Made by a program: the position numbers and the translations under genes
Shown here: positions 8,629 through 20,038 of the stretch, one piece after another
Numbering within the stretch: position 1 is the first letter of the stretch
Layout of the letters: every line of letters begins with the position of its first letter
DNA from: Mercurialis annua
Lineage: Eukaryota > Streptophyta > Magnoliopsida > Malpighiales > Euphorbiaceae
Length of the DNA: 64,000 nt
Reading direction: 5' to 3'
Assembly (NCBI RefSeq): GCF_937616625.2
Contig: NC_065577.1
Span: forward strand, 4,629,001 to 4,693,000
Notes under the pieces: generated by a model
Seen by the model: only the letters and a program-made list of their open reading frames with translations
Told to the model about the DNA's origin: nothing
Databases searched by the model: none

Positions 8629-11600
8629 TTACCCCCCGCTGGGAAAATGAGCTTGTCCCCAAGCTCGAAGTCAGGGTAGGAAGTCTGAAATTCTGACAAA
8701 GGAACCCAAGTAGCATCATCAGTTGAACTGTCAGCCCAGTCTACCAACAACTCAAGAATACCACGGTTTAGTCGGGAACGCACAATGGAATGAGGAAGAG
8801 GGACGACTTTTCCATCTTTTAAAGGTGGAAGAGAAGGAACGGTAGAAGGAGGGTCACCTCGAAACTCCTTGAGAAGAGAAATGTGGAAGACATTATGGAT
8901 GCGACTTTCCGGAGGAAGCTCAAGTGCATATGCTACTGCACCGACTCGGCTTAAAACTCTGAATGGGCCATAATACCGTGGACCCAGCTTCTGATTATTG
9001 CTTTTCTTCAAAGAGGCTTGTCGATAAGGTTGAAGTCGCAACCACACAAATTGTCCTGACTCAAACGATAAATCACGGTGGTTTTTATCATAGGACTGCT
9101 TCATCCGTTGTTGTGCCTGGTGCAAACGTGCCTGAATTTCCTGCAAGAGAGCATCCCGCTCTTGCAATGCTAAATCGACCCTTTCCACCTTGGTGGAACC
9201 TGGTTCATATGAAAGTAGACGAGGTGGATTTCTGCCATAGACTACCTGAAAAGGTGTCATGCCCAATGAAGAGTGGAAGGCTGTATTGTAACAAAATTCA
9301 GCCCAAGGAAGCCATTCCACCCATTTTTTTGGCTGATCACCCACAAAACAGCGAAGGTACATTTCAATGGTGCGGTTGACCACCTCTGTTTGCCCATCTG
9401 ATTGTGGATGATAAGCGGAGGAAAATGCTAGTTGTGTGCCACTCATTTTGAATAAGGCCCGCCAAAAAGAACTAGTGAAGATGGGATCTCTGTCACTCAC
9501 AATTGTTTCTGGTAAGCCATGTAATCGGAAGACAAAGGTGAAAAAGGCATGAGCAACTGTGGCTGCTGTATATGGATGAGAAAGAGGTATGAAATGTGCA
9601 TATTTGGAAAAACGATCGACTACCACATAGAGAACAGTTTTCCCTCCAACTTTGGGCAATCCCTCGATAAAATCCATGGAAATATCGGCCCATATTTGAC
9701 ATGGTATGGGTAACGGTTGAAGGAGGCCAGCTGGATGGAGGTTTTCCCATTTGTTCTGCTGACAAACTGAACAATTTTGCACAAATTCGCGAATTGAAGC
9801 CTTCATTCCCCTCCAATAAAAATCAGCTTTAACTCGAAATATGGTCTTTTGAACGCCTTCATGGGTTGAATTGTGGATACTGGAAATGATATTATGAACG
9901 AGAGGAGAAGAGGGTAAAAGATATACTCTATTTTTATAAAGTATTAACCCATTATGGACAGACCATGTTGGTTCAGCAACTCCATCCGTTACACGTTTCA
10001 TAACAGCCTGAAGGTCTTTCGAAGTCACCACCTCTTGTCTGATGTCATCCAATAAGTCTACATGAGGATGGGATATGGAAAAAATCACTGTGGTGTCTTC
10101 ATCGCGCCTAGAAAGGGCATCAGCAGCCTTATTAAGAGAACCAGCCCTATATTCGACTTGAAAGTTATAGCCAAGCAGCTTACTAACCCAATGTTGTTGA
10201 GGAGAAGTAGTGAGTCGCTGCTCTAATAGATATTTAAGGCTGTAATGGTCGGTTTTAATGATGAACGACCTACTCCAAAGATATGGTCTCCAATGTATTA
10301 TTGCACGAGCAAGCCCTATTAATTCTCTTTCATAGGCTGGAAGCTTTAAGTGATGATCTGGAAACTTACGGCTGAAGAAGGCAATCGGGTGACCTTCTTG
10401 GTGTAGTACTGCTCCAATTCCCAACTCTGACGCATCACATTCGACCACAAAATCTTTATCGAAATTAGGCAGCCTCAACACCGGTGTGGTAGACAGCGCG
10501 TGTTTTAATTTTGTAAAAGCTGAATGAGCCCCGTCATTCCATTGAAAAGAATGTTTTTTAAGTAGGTTGGTTAGCGGTGCAGCAATCACTCCATAATCTT
10601 GTACGAACTTGCGATAGTACCCTGTTAACCCGAGGAACCCACGCAGCGCCTTTACTGATTGTGGTACAGGCCATCCCATTACTGCTTGGATTTTGGAATT
10701 GTCAACCGAAACTCCTTCACTACTGATAATGTGCCCCAAATAAGTGACATGAGATTCCCCAAAAGAGCACTTGGATTGCTTGAGAAATAATTGGTGGCTG
10801 CGCAAAATTTGCAAGACATGTCGCAAATGTTGCAAATGCTCCACCCACGTTTTACTGTAAACCAATATATCATCAAAGAAAACTAGAACAAATTTACGCA
10901 GGCAAGGACGGAATACCTCGTTCATCAAAGACTGAAATGTTGAGGGTGCATTGGTAAGGCCGAAGGGCATTACTAAAAATTCAAAATGCCCATGATGTGT
11001 TCGGAATGCTGTCTTCTCAATGTCTGGTTCATCCATTCGCACTTGAAAGTATCCTGACCTCAGATCAAGCTTGGAAAAATATTTTGTCCCATGAAGTTCA
11101 TCTAACAGTTCATCCACCACCGGAATGGGATATTTGTCTTTGATGGTACGACCATTGAGTTGTCGATAATCCACGCAAAATCTATAAGAACCATCACGTT
11201 TGGGGACTAACAACACCGGGGAAGAAAAAGAGGATTTACTAGGGCGGATAATCCCTTGTTGAAGCATGGCTTCACATTGTTTTTCTATTTCTTCCTTCTG
11301 CAAATATGGATAGCGATAGGGCCTGACCACTACAGGTTCTGTTCCAGAGAGTAAAACTATTCGATGGTCGCAACTTCTTTTGGGAGGGAGACCTTTGGGT
11401 TCATGAAACAAATCTGAAAATTCTGCAATTAATCTCTCAGCTGCAGCTTTATGTGGATCTTCTTCTTGTAATAATGCGATTTCTGGTTTGCGGCACTCAA
11501 TTTTCTTTCCTTCCCAAAGCACCCGCTGGCCATTTAACTTAAACCTCATTGTCAACGAAGCAAAATCCCATATGATTGGACCTAAAGTGCATAGCCACTT

Positions 11601-12932
11601 CACCCCTAAAACAGCATCAAATCCATCCAAAGAGAGTACATATAAATCAATAAGAAAAGAGTCAGAGTTGACTTGTAATTTTACCGCTTCACAAATACCC
11701 GGGCTGTACACCTTCTCTCCATTGGCAACTGATACCCGAAGCTTTGGTTGCTGCGTTACTAACAGATTAAGTTTTTGGGCTGCTTGTTCACTTATGAAAT
11801 TATGTGTGCTGCCTGAATCAACAAGGACTAGTATAGGCTTTCCCCCAATGGAAGCTTGCAATTGCATTGTTTGAGAATTTCTAATTCCAGTGATAGCGTT
11901 CAGGGAGATTTCAGGCTCTAACTCGTCTTCTCCGTCCTCCATGTCGTCAACCAATAAGCAAAATAATCGTTTACATTTGTGCCCTGTCGCATACGATTCA
12001 TCACAATTAAAACATTGTCCCTTTGCACGCCTTTCCAACATCTCTGCACGTGATAGTCGCTTGATAGGTGGTGTCACCACACTACCAGTTGTGTGGGAGG
12101 TTACTCTAGAGCCGCTGCTGCTCTGAGGTCTGTGCTCCTTGCTACTGGCAAGTAAGTTTGGATTGGTACCTGATGTTATTGGTCTTCCAAAGGTACTGAA
12201 TCTTCGGTTCAGCTGTGACTTCCGCTCAAATGCCCGTGCTAGGTTCATTGCAGTGACCAAATTTGGTGGGGATTGCATTTCCACATCCATCCGCAAGGTT
12301 TCAGTTAGCCCAGCAGTAAACAAATCGACTTGTTGCGCTGAATGAACAGAAGTTGCTCTAGCCAACAAGGTCTGAAATTGGCGTTGATATTCCTCAACTG
12401 TTCCCGTTTGTTTGAGATTAACCAATTCCCCTAAGGGGTTGCTGCTCAGGGGAGGTCCGAATCGCAACGTACAATAATTTTTAAATTCAGCCCATGTAAG
12501 TGTTGGTTCCTCCTGCTCGACTCGATAGTACCATAACTGGGCTTCGTCCATCATGTGGAATGCTGCCAGCCCTACCTTTTCCCTCTCTTCAATCCTTTGA
12601 TTATTAAAAAATTGTTCGCAACGATATAACCAGCCTAGAGGATCCCCGGTCCCATTATATGAGGGAAATTCTAGTTTAGTATATCTTGGAACATAATTAT
12701 TGCTTGTAGCTGTTGATCGTACGACTCGGTCTTCCTGTTGCATCGAAGGGTCTTTATTGTTGCTGCTGGTAGTTGCCGTGGCTGTTTCTTTACCCTTAAT
12801 GCTGGCCTGAGATTCTATAAATTTTTGAAGCTCCCTAATGCTATCTTTTATGTCACACACATCTTGTTGCGTTTCTGAAACCTTGTGTTCTAGCTCTTGC
12901 ATTCTAGTATTCAACTGGTTATTGTCACCCAT
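8577..12932 (-). CDS. Gag-pol polyprotein of Reina-like retrotransposon
   Basis: Single frame of 1451 residues from the first ATG after the primer-binding site; an in-frame extension upstream into the LTR lacks an ATG and is ignored. Order: N-terminal coiled coil (about 1-45), gag core (about 85-240), zinc-knuckle-like CFNC...GHKC (307-320), aspartic protease with DSG, reverse transcriptase with FFDDILVYS, RNase H with a CDAS start, integrase with HHCC finger and DDE core (SMDFIEGLP, VSDRD, HPQSDGQTE), a GPF-like motif (RYYGPF) and a C-terminal chromodomain-like stretch (LVDWADSSTDDATWVP). It makes particle and enzyme proteins for replication; chromodomains may steer integration into heterochromatin. 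No stop or frameshift was seen, so it may be functional. The last residues are encoded by the 3' LTR. Confidence 0.95.
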   Translation of the reverse strand: MGDNNQLNTRMQELEHKVSETQQDVCDIKDSIRELQKFIESQASIKGKETATATTSSNNKDPSMQQEDRVVRSTATSNNYVPRYTKLEFPSYNGTGDPLGWLYRCEQFFNNQRIEEREKVGLAAFHMMDEAQLWYYRVEQEEPTLTWAEFKNYCTLRFGPPLSSNPLGELVNLKQTGTVEEYQRQFQTLLARATSVHSAQQVDLFTAGLTETLRMDVEMQSPPNLVTAMNLARAFERKSQLNRRFSTFGRPITSGTNPNLLASSKEHRPQSSSGSRVTSHTTGSVVTPPIKRLSRAEMLERRAKGQCFNCDESYATGHKCKRLFCLLVDDMEDGEDELEPEISLNAITGIRNSQTMQLQASIGGKPILVLVDSGSTHNFISEQAAQKLNLLVTQQPKLRVSVANGEKVYSPGICEAVKLQVNSDSFLIDLYVLSLDGFDAVLGVKWLCTLGPIIWDFASLTMRFKLNGQRVLWEGKKIECRKPEIALLQEEDPHKAAAERLIAEFSDLFHEPKGLPPKRSCDHRIVLLSGTEPVVVRPYRYPYLQKEEIEKQCEAMLQQGIIRPSKSSFSSPVLLVPKRDGSYRFCVDYRQLNGRTIKDKYPIPVVDELLDELHGTKYFSKLDLRSGYFQVRMDEPDIEKTAFRTHHGHFEFLVMPFGLTNAPSTFQSLMNEVFRPCLRKFVLVFFDDILVYSKTWVEHLQHLRHVLQILRSHQLFLKQSKCSFGESHVTYLGHIISSEGVSVDNSKIQAVMGWPVPQSVKALRGFLGLTGYYRKFVQDYGVIAAPLTNLLKKHSFQWNDGAHSAFTKLKHALSTTPVLRLPNFDKDFVVECDASELGIGAVLHQEGHPIAFFSRKFPDHHLKLPAYERELIGLARAIIHWRPYLWSRSFIIKTDHYSLKYLLEQRLTTSPQQHWVSKLLGYNFQVEYRAGSLNKAADALSRRDEDTTVIFSISHPHVDLLDDIRQEVVTSKDLQAVMKRVTDGVAEPTWSVHNGLILYKNRVYLLPSSPLVHNIISSIHNSTHEGVQKTIFRVKADFYWRGMKASIREFVQNCSVCQQNKWENLHPAGLLQPLPIPCQIWADISMDFIEGLPKVGGKTVLYVVVDRFSKYAHFIPLSHPYTAATVAHAFFTFVFRLHGLPETIVSDRDPIFTSSFWRALFKMSGTQLAFSSAYHPQSDGQTEVVNRTIEMYLRCFVGDQPKKWVEWLPWAEFCYNTAFHSSLGMTPFQVVYGRNPPRLLSYEPGSTKVERVDLALQERDALLQEIQARLHQAQQRMKQSYDKNHRDLSFESGQFVWLRLQPYRQASLKKSNNQKLGPRYYGPFRVLSRVGAVAYALELPPESRIHNVFHISLLKEFRGDPPSTVPSLPPLKDGKVVPLPHSIVRSRLNRGILELLVDWADSSTDDATWVPLSEFQTSYPDFELGDKLIFPAGGNVTDSFVGKQYSRQNKK

Positions 12933-12939
12933 GACGATT

Positions 12940-12952
12940 GGCTTTGATACCA
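12940..12952 (-). promoter_or_regulatory. Primer-binding site (initiator tRNA-Met type)
   Basis: The minus strand reads TGGTATCAAAGCC, three bases inside the 5' LTR. It matches the usual plant PBS TGGTATCAGAGCC with one mismatch. Confidence 0.9.
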
Positions 12953-12955
12953 AGT

Positions 12956-13359
12956 TGATATGGTCCCGCGAATAGGATCTCGTCACGGGTCTGTTCTCCG
13001 GGAAACCTTCTCGATTTCCTTTGTTACTCCCTTTCTTCGAGCGGCCTATTTTTGATAATATGTTTTGGTGTTTGAAAGAGACACCCAACTCCCTGTTTTT
13101 AGAATTGAAAACTTTTTTTTTGAAAACTTTTTGATATCTTATTTCATAATAATCCCCTCTTAAATAGAGAAGAAGGAAACCTATTACAATAAGGAATCCT
13201 ACTAATTAAGAAACTACTATTTAGGAAACTACTAATAAAACTTCTTATTTAACTAGGAGTCCTAGATGAATAAGGAAAACTCAAAAATAAAAATCTGACA
13301 GCTGGAATTACTTCTTGTTTTGACGGCTGTATTGTTTTCCAACAAAACTATCTGTAACA
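12956..13359 (-). repeat. 5' LTR of Reina-like element
   Basis: Same length and sequence as the LTR at 8225-8628 by eye. A minus-strand TATA-like word, CTATTTAAGAGG (about 13159-13170), is the likely promoter of the element. Confidence 0.93.
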
Positions 13360-15572
13360 TAAATAGGTTATAAATATACGATTTCAGGGTTTGAGAAGCA
13401 TCTATGTTTCCAAAATATACGACTGGAAATTGAGATATAGGCTAACATTACAATTTTAATCTTTTTGGCCATAAATTAAAAAAGTCAAAAATGTGAGATA
13501 TATATGGATGATTAAACTTTTTAGTAAATGCAATTTTACCATCATTGAAATTCTAGCAATATTGGCTAAAAACCTGTTGTAAATTCCAGATGATTTTATG
13601 AGGATGTTGATTCCTCTGTTGCCATTGCTTCTTCAGCTAAGCCCTGTTCAGGATCCTGATGATTTCATCAACACCATAAATACTTACAATTTGGATGATT
13701 GATTACTTTCGACTAAGGATGACGAATCTTAATACTAAGAAAATATTACAAATATTTTACCTTTTTAAAATCCTTGTTTATGGTTTTCAGGAAATGATAC
13801 AAGGGATTCTGATGGAAACCATTCATCCTAAAACACTATATAATTATCAAGCAGCAGAAAATTAAACAGCATATAATTACGGGTTAAAAGCACAACTTAA
13901 ACTAAATTTTAGTCCTATATTTTAGTTTGGTATCAAAACTTCAGTTCATATTAAAATGATACCAAAATTCAATTTTCATTTCATTCAATGATACCTTGTC
14001 ACTCTCCGATCTATAGAGGTATAGATGAAGCCTATTCTTAATATATGTTGCTACATCATTCGCCACATAAGTCGCCATATTAACTGTCGTCCGACACTGC
14101 GTCTTACATGGCAATACTAGTTGTCACCGATTGTCACATTACTTATTGGATTTAAGAAGTTGTAGTAATTTAACTTAAAATATAAATAAAATCTGCAGTA
14201 CCACTATGATACAAATTGAAATTTAATTACCAAGTTAATATATCAAACAAGAGTTTAGTATCACTTGGGATTTTAATCCGATTACTTAAGATAAAGTAAA
14301 CAACAAATAGCCAGCTGATTAGCTAGGAGAAAGACTTCATCAAACCAAATTTGTTGGTTTGGTTCAATTACTCAGTTTGGTTACATAAGCTAAATTAGAA
14401 TTGAAGTCATCTCCGGAATATCTCGAGTTCATTAATAAAAAGGAAACAAATGAATATTTAAAATACAATAGTAGTTGAACATACCTTAGTATGAAATGAA
14501 TTCGTTGACTAATTAATCATTAATCGAGATCAGATAGAAGCAAAGTGATTATTTCCTCAACAAAAGACAGGAACCCACCAATAGCCATAAAAGTGAGAAT
14601 AGTAGATATGAACATAAGCAGTGAACCCCTGGCGTGGAACAAATTAAACGTGTTACTGAAAGAAGGATGAAAAAAGTTTAGACAATGTAGATTAGTTTGA
14701 AAATGAATTACCTGAAACCGAATTGCTCACTGCTTTCATATATCGTTCCATGTCAAGAACGCATTGTTGATTTCTGAATTATCATGTAGGGATAAAGAAG
14801 GATGCAGAGAATAAGCCATGCTATGTAGCTAATCTGTAATGTATTTGTTGCTCGTCTCATAGACGTTACTGATGAGAAACAGAGTGTGCATATATGTACC
14901 AAAGCTGATTCTCCCTTAATTACACTGTTCCAAGATTGTTCTCAACCATATATATTCAATTTTCAAAAGAAAAAAATCACCCTATAACCATCATTTCTTC
15001 TGCTTATCAAATTTCTATAATATATGTAGCAAGTGATCCGCCATACACAGTAAAATAAAAGGAGAATTTCAGAGAGGACTAATGCATCAAGAACCATTAT
15101 TTCTTTTAATTGCTCAATTAGCTCATTTAAATTGCTCATTCCAGCAAGAATGAGAACCAAAGCCATGGACAGTAAATTTTTTAATTGTGAAACAACCAAT
15201 AGTCTCCTACATGAATATGATCTAGAACCATCATCAACTTGCAGAAAAGAGTAGTATCATTTTTAAAATCGTAATAGATAGACAATAATCAGTTTGCAGT
15301 CATTTCACACACACCCTCAAATAAATAGATAGACTGTAATTTTCATTAAGACAGTACATAGATCAAACCATAACATGAATCAACGATACAAAATTTTCGG
15401 TTACATAGGTATCATTATATTCATCAAAAAGACGGTTAATTTAGCTGTTTATAGTGTCATGATCAGCAAAAACAAAAGACATAAATATATAAAGTTAAAC
15501 CTACTTGAGCAAAGCATGTTACGAATTGATAGCTCGGGTCCAGTCTTACACTTCTATTCTTGCTATGACCTT

Positions 15573-16673
15573 CTAACTGTATCTGTTCTTGAGTAAAACA
15601 AGGCTCTCCATGTAAGAATGCACTTCGAAGATGTATCCATGGAAGCAAAGAGGTGTGACCTTTTGTGTCCGGGGGTCATAAGAAGCTATCTCACTATTGC
15701 TATCCTCGATAAGAATTCCACCATGCCGTTGAAAGCTTAGCACCCTCAGTAAAGCTCCAGGATTTGGTAAATCTACAGAAAATTGTTTTGTCCAAGATTC
15801 TGCTGCACCATACTCTCTCATCACCCAAATAGAACATTTTGTATAACTCATGTAAGACTCGTCATAAAATATCGGTTCTTCACAGTGTATTAGAGCTAAT
15901 GACTGGCAGTACACCGATAAAGAAACACTAGGGTCACTCGAGTCAACTAGGGCATGAGGGAGCATCAACTCTTCAAATACTTCGTTGCTCAAATCAAAGG
16001 AAGCTATCATCATTTTTCTACCAACCCCGCCGTATATTTGTGCTACCCAATGAACAGAACCATTCAAATAAGCACAAGAATCAGTATCATAAAGAACATA
16101 ATTTAGATTCTTGACAGTAATGGTCCTCCAAGCATTGGAGCTAAGTTCAAAAATTTCAACAAATGGTTGGATGAGTCCAAAGGGTTTAAAAACCTTACCA
16201 ATATAAGCAATCCTAACAACTTTGTAGGCGCTGCTCTTGCTATCAAACCCGAATCCAACAAAGTGAGTAGTGCCGTTGCAATGCTCTCTTAAAGAAGTTG
16301 TAATAAACTCTCCAATTGCCGGGTTCCATACAATCAGACGATTATTCATTCCATCAGACAAACAAACCAAACCATGACACGAACCGGCTACGTCTACATC
16401 ATTTCCATAGTCACCCAGTTGTTTAAACTCACTAAAGGACTCATTATCACTGTGCAATACGAACTGTGGTTTCATAGGATATGTTAGATTTTTCTGGACA
16501 AGGAAGTAAGGTTTGTTGGCTTGAGTGGTGTGAGCTATGTGAAGAGAAATGAAACTAGGGTTTGAGATTAGAGAGTACCATAATTTGCAGACACTTCTGC
16601 ATTTGAGCAGAGATTTGACTGATAATCTCTTCAGGATTTCCGCCACAAGTTCTTCAGAGAGATGATCTGACAT
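15573..16673 (-). CDS. F-box protein with FBA domain, intact
   Basis: Single-exon protein of 366 residues, predicted SCF substrate receptor. The F-box is at about 5-45 (LSEELVAEILKRLSVKSLLK). The FBA region shows GSCHGLVCLSD near 98, LIVWNPAIGEF near 113, GFGFDSKSSAYKVV near 140, IFELSSNAWRT near 174, YLNGSVHWVAQ near 202 and CSIWVMREYGAAESW further on. The ATG lies directly before the F-box, as in its paralogues. Its 3' third is almost identical to the promoterless copy at 27207-27609 (about six differences in about 370 bases), though the flanks of the two copies differ far more. It sits in the left arm of the inverted duplication. No strong TATA box was seen upstream. Confidence 0.93.
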   Translation of the reverse strand: MSDHLSEELVAEILKRLSVKSLLKCRSVCKLWYSLISNPSFISLHIAHTTQANKPYFLVQKNLTYPMKPQFVLHSDNESFSEFKQLGDYGNDVDVAGSCHGLVCLSDGMNNRLIVWNPAIGEFITTSLREHCNGTTHFVGFGFDSKSSAYKVVRIAYIGKVFKPFGLIQPFVEIFELSSNAWRTITVKNLNYVLYDTDSCAYLNGSVHWVAQIYGGVGRKMMIASFDLSNEVFEELMLPHALVDSSDPSVSLSVYCQSLALIHCEEPIFYDESYMSYTKCSIWVMREYGAAESWTKQFSVDLPNPGALLRVLSFQRHGGILIEDSNSEIASYDPRTQKVTPLCFHGYIFEVHSYMESLVLLKNRYS

Positions 16674-17160
16674 TGTTCTTGGCTTTTGTATGAACTACAA
16701 CACAAGAATTTAGAGAAGGGTTTTGTTGTAAGGTTTTGTTGGGGAGTTGTAATGAAGTGAGATTGAAATGAAAATGGAGTTTCAATTGTATTTTATTACT
16801 TAAAGGCAAGTAGTTGAGTGTCTTGGAAGCCAAAACTGTATCCTCCCCATGAACAAGTTAACCTAATTATTTGTTTTTCCCAAATGCTTTTTGTCATAAA
16901 AATCCCTTCAATTCAATTATCTGCCATTTGCTTCAATCGATAATCACATGACCTTTTCTTTCTAATTTATTTAATTTTCAGACGCCTGCATTCATTTTCT
17001 TCTCCAGCTAATTTGACCCATAAAAAGGACGGGAACAAATGAGTATGCAATTAATATTTGATTAATTACTAATTTTAATCAATCAATACTATATATTCTA
17101 AAACTAATGTTAATGTTGTATAGTAGTAGTAATTTTATTATTTAAAATTAATAAAATTTA

Positions 17161-18400
17161 AGCCAAACCCATCTTCAGGTCCCTCTACTCTTCACTATTT
17201 TTTCAATAGGTCCTTCTACTTCAATTTGTTATTTATATGTCCCTCTACTTAAATATTTTTAGTCAGTACGTCCCTCGATGGATGGAATAGAGAGAGTGGT
17301 TCTCACTCTCTGTTATTGAGAGTGAAAAAAATTGATGACATTAAATAATGTCTAGGTGACATAAATTAAGGGCTTATTCATTCAAAATCTTAACTTAAAA
17401 ATTAAATTGTAATATTAACTAAAATTAATGGCAAAACAATAAATTTTCCATCTTCTTCCTCTTTCTATTGTTCAACTTTCCAAACCGTATCTGACCTTAT
17501 CTTTTTATCAAATTTGCAGTTCAAAACCAGAATTACACAAGAAATTAATAAGAATCACTTTCTAACTTTATTAATCACACATCATTTCAATAAAAAATGA
17601 AAACTATAAAACCTAACTCTATTCCTAAAAAATCACAACCACCGCCACCCATTTTTATTTTCCGGACATCAATACTTCTTCTTCGCAGCGGTATTAACGG
17701 CGATCTGCAGCTTCCGACAAGCTATTTTGCGACTTTGTCTTCACCTGCGGCAGCTGTGGTTTCTTCTTCAACCAGCAATCTCCAACAAACGACGGCCAAT
17801 AGCTCGCCGGCAGAAGAAGCAAACTGTTCGTCATCAACAGAAATGTCTCTGTCTTTTCCGACAGCAACTCTTGTTCTTACCCAGCAGCTGCAGCTCCTCT
17901 TTATTCGCACTCGCCATTTCCGATTCAAAAGTACTGGTCGTTATCGTCTTCTCTCTTTACCATTTGGTTCAACTTACTAATTCTGGATCTACTTGCTTTA
18001 AGCCTTCAACGAGCATGTAAAATTAAAAACAAAACTATAAACCAAAAAATCTAGGAGCCACAATTGAATTTGAAGAATTTGGGATAGGGTTTATTTAGAG
18101 AAGATGATATGACGTGGACTATGTGGATTTATTGAGGTGGTTAAATAACAATTTCGGTCCTTCAAATTGTTTTTTATTTTTAAAATTAATGGTGACATGT
18201 CATTAGTTAACAGAAGTTTTATTATTTAACGGAACTTTTATTAGTTAACGGAGAGTGTAGCACACTCTCTGCATTCCATCCGTGTAGGGGTATAATAACA
18301 ACGAAAATGAAAGTACAGGGATACGAAAACGTTAAATTGAAGTATAAGGACCTAATGAAAAAAAGGTGAAGAGTAGAGAGACCCCGGAATGGGTTTGGCC
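17161..18400. mobile_element. MULE-like TIR transposon, non-autonomous
   Basis: A 1240-bp insertion absent from the matching place in the other arm (near 26965). It is flanked by a 9-bp direct repeat TAAAATTTA (17152-17160 and 18401-18409), typical of Mutator-like elements. Its ends are inverted repeats over about 130 bases (AGCCAAACCC... and its complement, with similar CCCTCTACTCTTCA text). No transposase is present. The interior (about 17590-18020) has a GC-richer 127-codon open frame rich in Ser and Pro; it could be a captured host fragment (Pack-MULE), but its source was not recognised. Confidence 0.85.
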
Positions 18401-18749
18401 TAAAATTTAAATTATGATATTAAAACAATAGTTTGAAAAAACAGAAAACAGAAAATAGAAATATTAATAAGAATAAAAAACTTTATACATGATACATTTG
18501 GATTATAATCTATTCACCACCACAACTACAGTCATTCCTCTTACTCTTTGTTTGAACTCGAACACTTTAAAATTGTAAATCAAATTTAAGGGACCTAATC
18601 CTAAGGAATAAAATACCAAATATAATTCGACTATAATTGTTTCAGCTACGACTATAGAATTAGTGGCACTCTTATTCTTCTAAAATATGTTACCCAAAAT
18701 TCCAAATGGTACCAGAAGTAAAATCATCACTTTCATACTTGATAAAATT

Positions 18750-20030
18750 AAGGCCTAATTACTTAAAAACCACCCACCTTATAACTTTTTTTCATTTATA
18801 CCACGACTTAATAAAAAATTCAATTGTACCCTATTTTCGGTTTTTATGTTTCATCTGTATCGCAAATTTAATTTTTTTGACAATTTAATTAATTTGAGGA
18901 TAAAAACATGAAAAAAATTAAATAAAAGGATTAAATTATACTTTTTTTTATTTAAAAAAATACAAATAGTAAGTCTTTTAATTTTAAAAACGTTTAAATA
19001 AGTCCTAACACTTAATTAATTTTTAAAATTTTTATTAAAACAACTAATAAAAAATTTATTAAGTCCTGCTCCTGCCACCACTCCGGTGAAAAGCCATGTC
19101 GCTGTCTGTCTTCTCCTATACGAATCCAGATCCGGGTTTGTTTCAGAGAATACGAACAAACAGATGTGGGTTGGATGAACTTAAATCTGGGTTATAGATA
19201 CCCATCTCCCTCACGAATGCATTGGTCTACAAGCATTGGGATCTGGGTTGAAATTAGTCAAGAACATAAGCATTGGGATCTTGCAACTCGTGGTTATTTT
19301 AAAGATTCGTATTTGATTTTTTTTTGAGTCATCATCGCCACTTGCAATTAGTGGTGGTGACCTCATTGCATATGAGAAAATTGGGTGTCTTTTAAATTTG
19401 GAACTAAAATTTGTACAAAGGCTAAAAAAATGAAAGATCTTGTGGCCATTATAAAATGATGGTAGAATTAGTGGACAGATGGGAGTTGGGTGTCAAGTTG
19501 GTTATTTGCATGCTTTCTTTTCATTATGTTGTAGTGAAAGTCATGCGGGATGGAGAATTATCAATGGAGATGGAGAAAGCGGGCGAAAAAACAGCGGCAG
19601 AGAAGAGCAGCTGCTGGTTAAAAAGAAAATTAGGTAGCAGAGGGAAGAAGACGAGGTTATTAATTCGGTTAATTATTATTTATTCAGAAATGATTAGGTT
19701 ATTTAGGATTTAATTAGAATGTTATGATGATGATTTAGCTAGAGTAAATTAGGATTAAGTATGGTTAATTAGGATTTAATTAGGTGAACAGATCCATACG
19801 GGTCTGCTCTTTCCTTGAAGAACGATCGGATTTCGGAATTTGTTTAGTGAAATTTTTTTAATTTTTTTTGTGAACCAACTTTGTTTCGTATAAAGGGCAT
19901 TTGTTTTACGTTTATAAAATTTTAAAAAATTATTAATAATTAATATTAATTAAATCAAAAAAAATTTATTTGTTAAATTTTTTTGGAGAAGTAGGTATTT
20001 TTATATAATTAATAACATAAAAATATTAAC
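18750..20030. other. Insertion block specific to left arm, unclassified
   Basis: Arm homology stops near 18750 (partner near 26080) and resumes next to the hAT-like element near 20030 (partner near 25850). The block begins with AAGGCCTAATTACTTAAAAA and includes a GC-richer patch (19070-19700) that may be captured sequence. No terminal repeats or credible gene were identified. Confidence 0.45.
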
Positions 20031-20038
20031 GTAGCCCC

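Larger units (their letters stand above)
8225..13359 (-). mobile_element. Complete Reina-like Ty3/gypsy chromovirus
   Basis: The 5.1-kb element is bounded by two 404-bp LTRs (8225-8628 and 12956-13359) in which no difference was found by eye. It has a 5-bp target duplication TAAAT (8220-8224, 13360-13364), a primer-binding site and one uninterrupted gag-pol frame. The uninserted site survives in the related flank near 37200, confirming both borders. Short LTRs, one fused frame and a C-terminal chromodomain-like segment fit the Reina lineage. Identical LTRs and an intact frame indicate a very recent insertion of a possibly autonomous element. Confidence 0.95.

Noticed and set aside
12933..13088. 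N-terminal extension of the Reina gag-pol frame into the LTR (52 residues)
   Set aside because: It starts at a non-ATG codon, lies in the LTR and crosses the primer-binding site. The first ATG after the PBS (12932) is the likely start. The same short frame is present in the other LTR (8151-8357).
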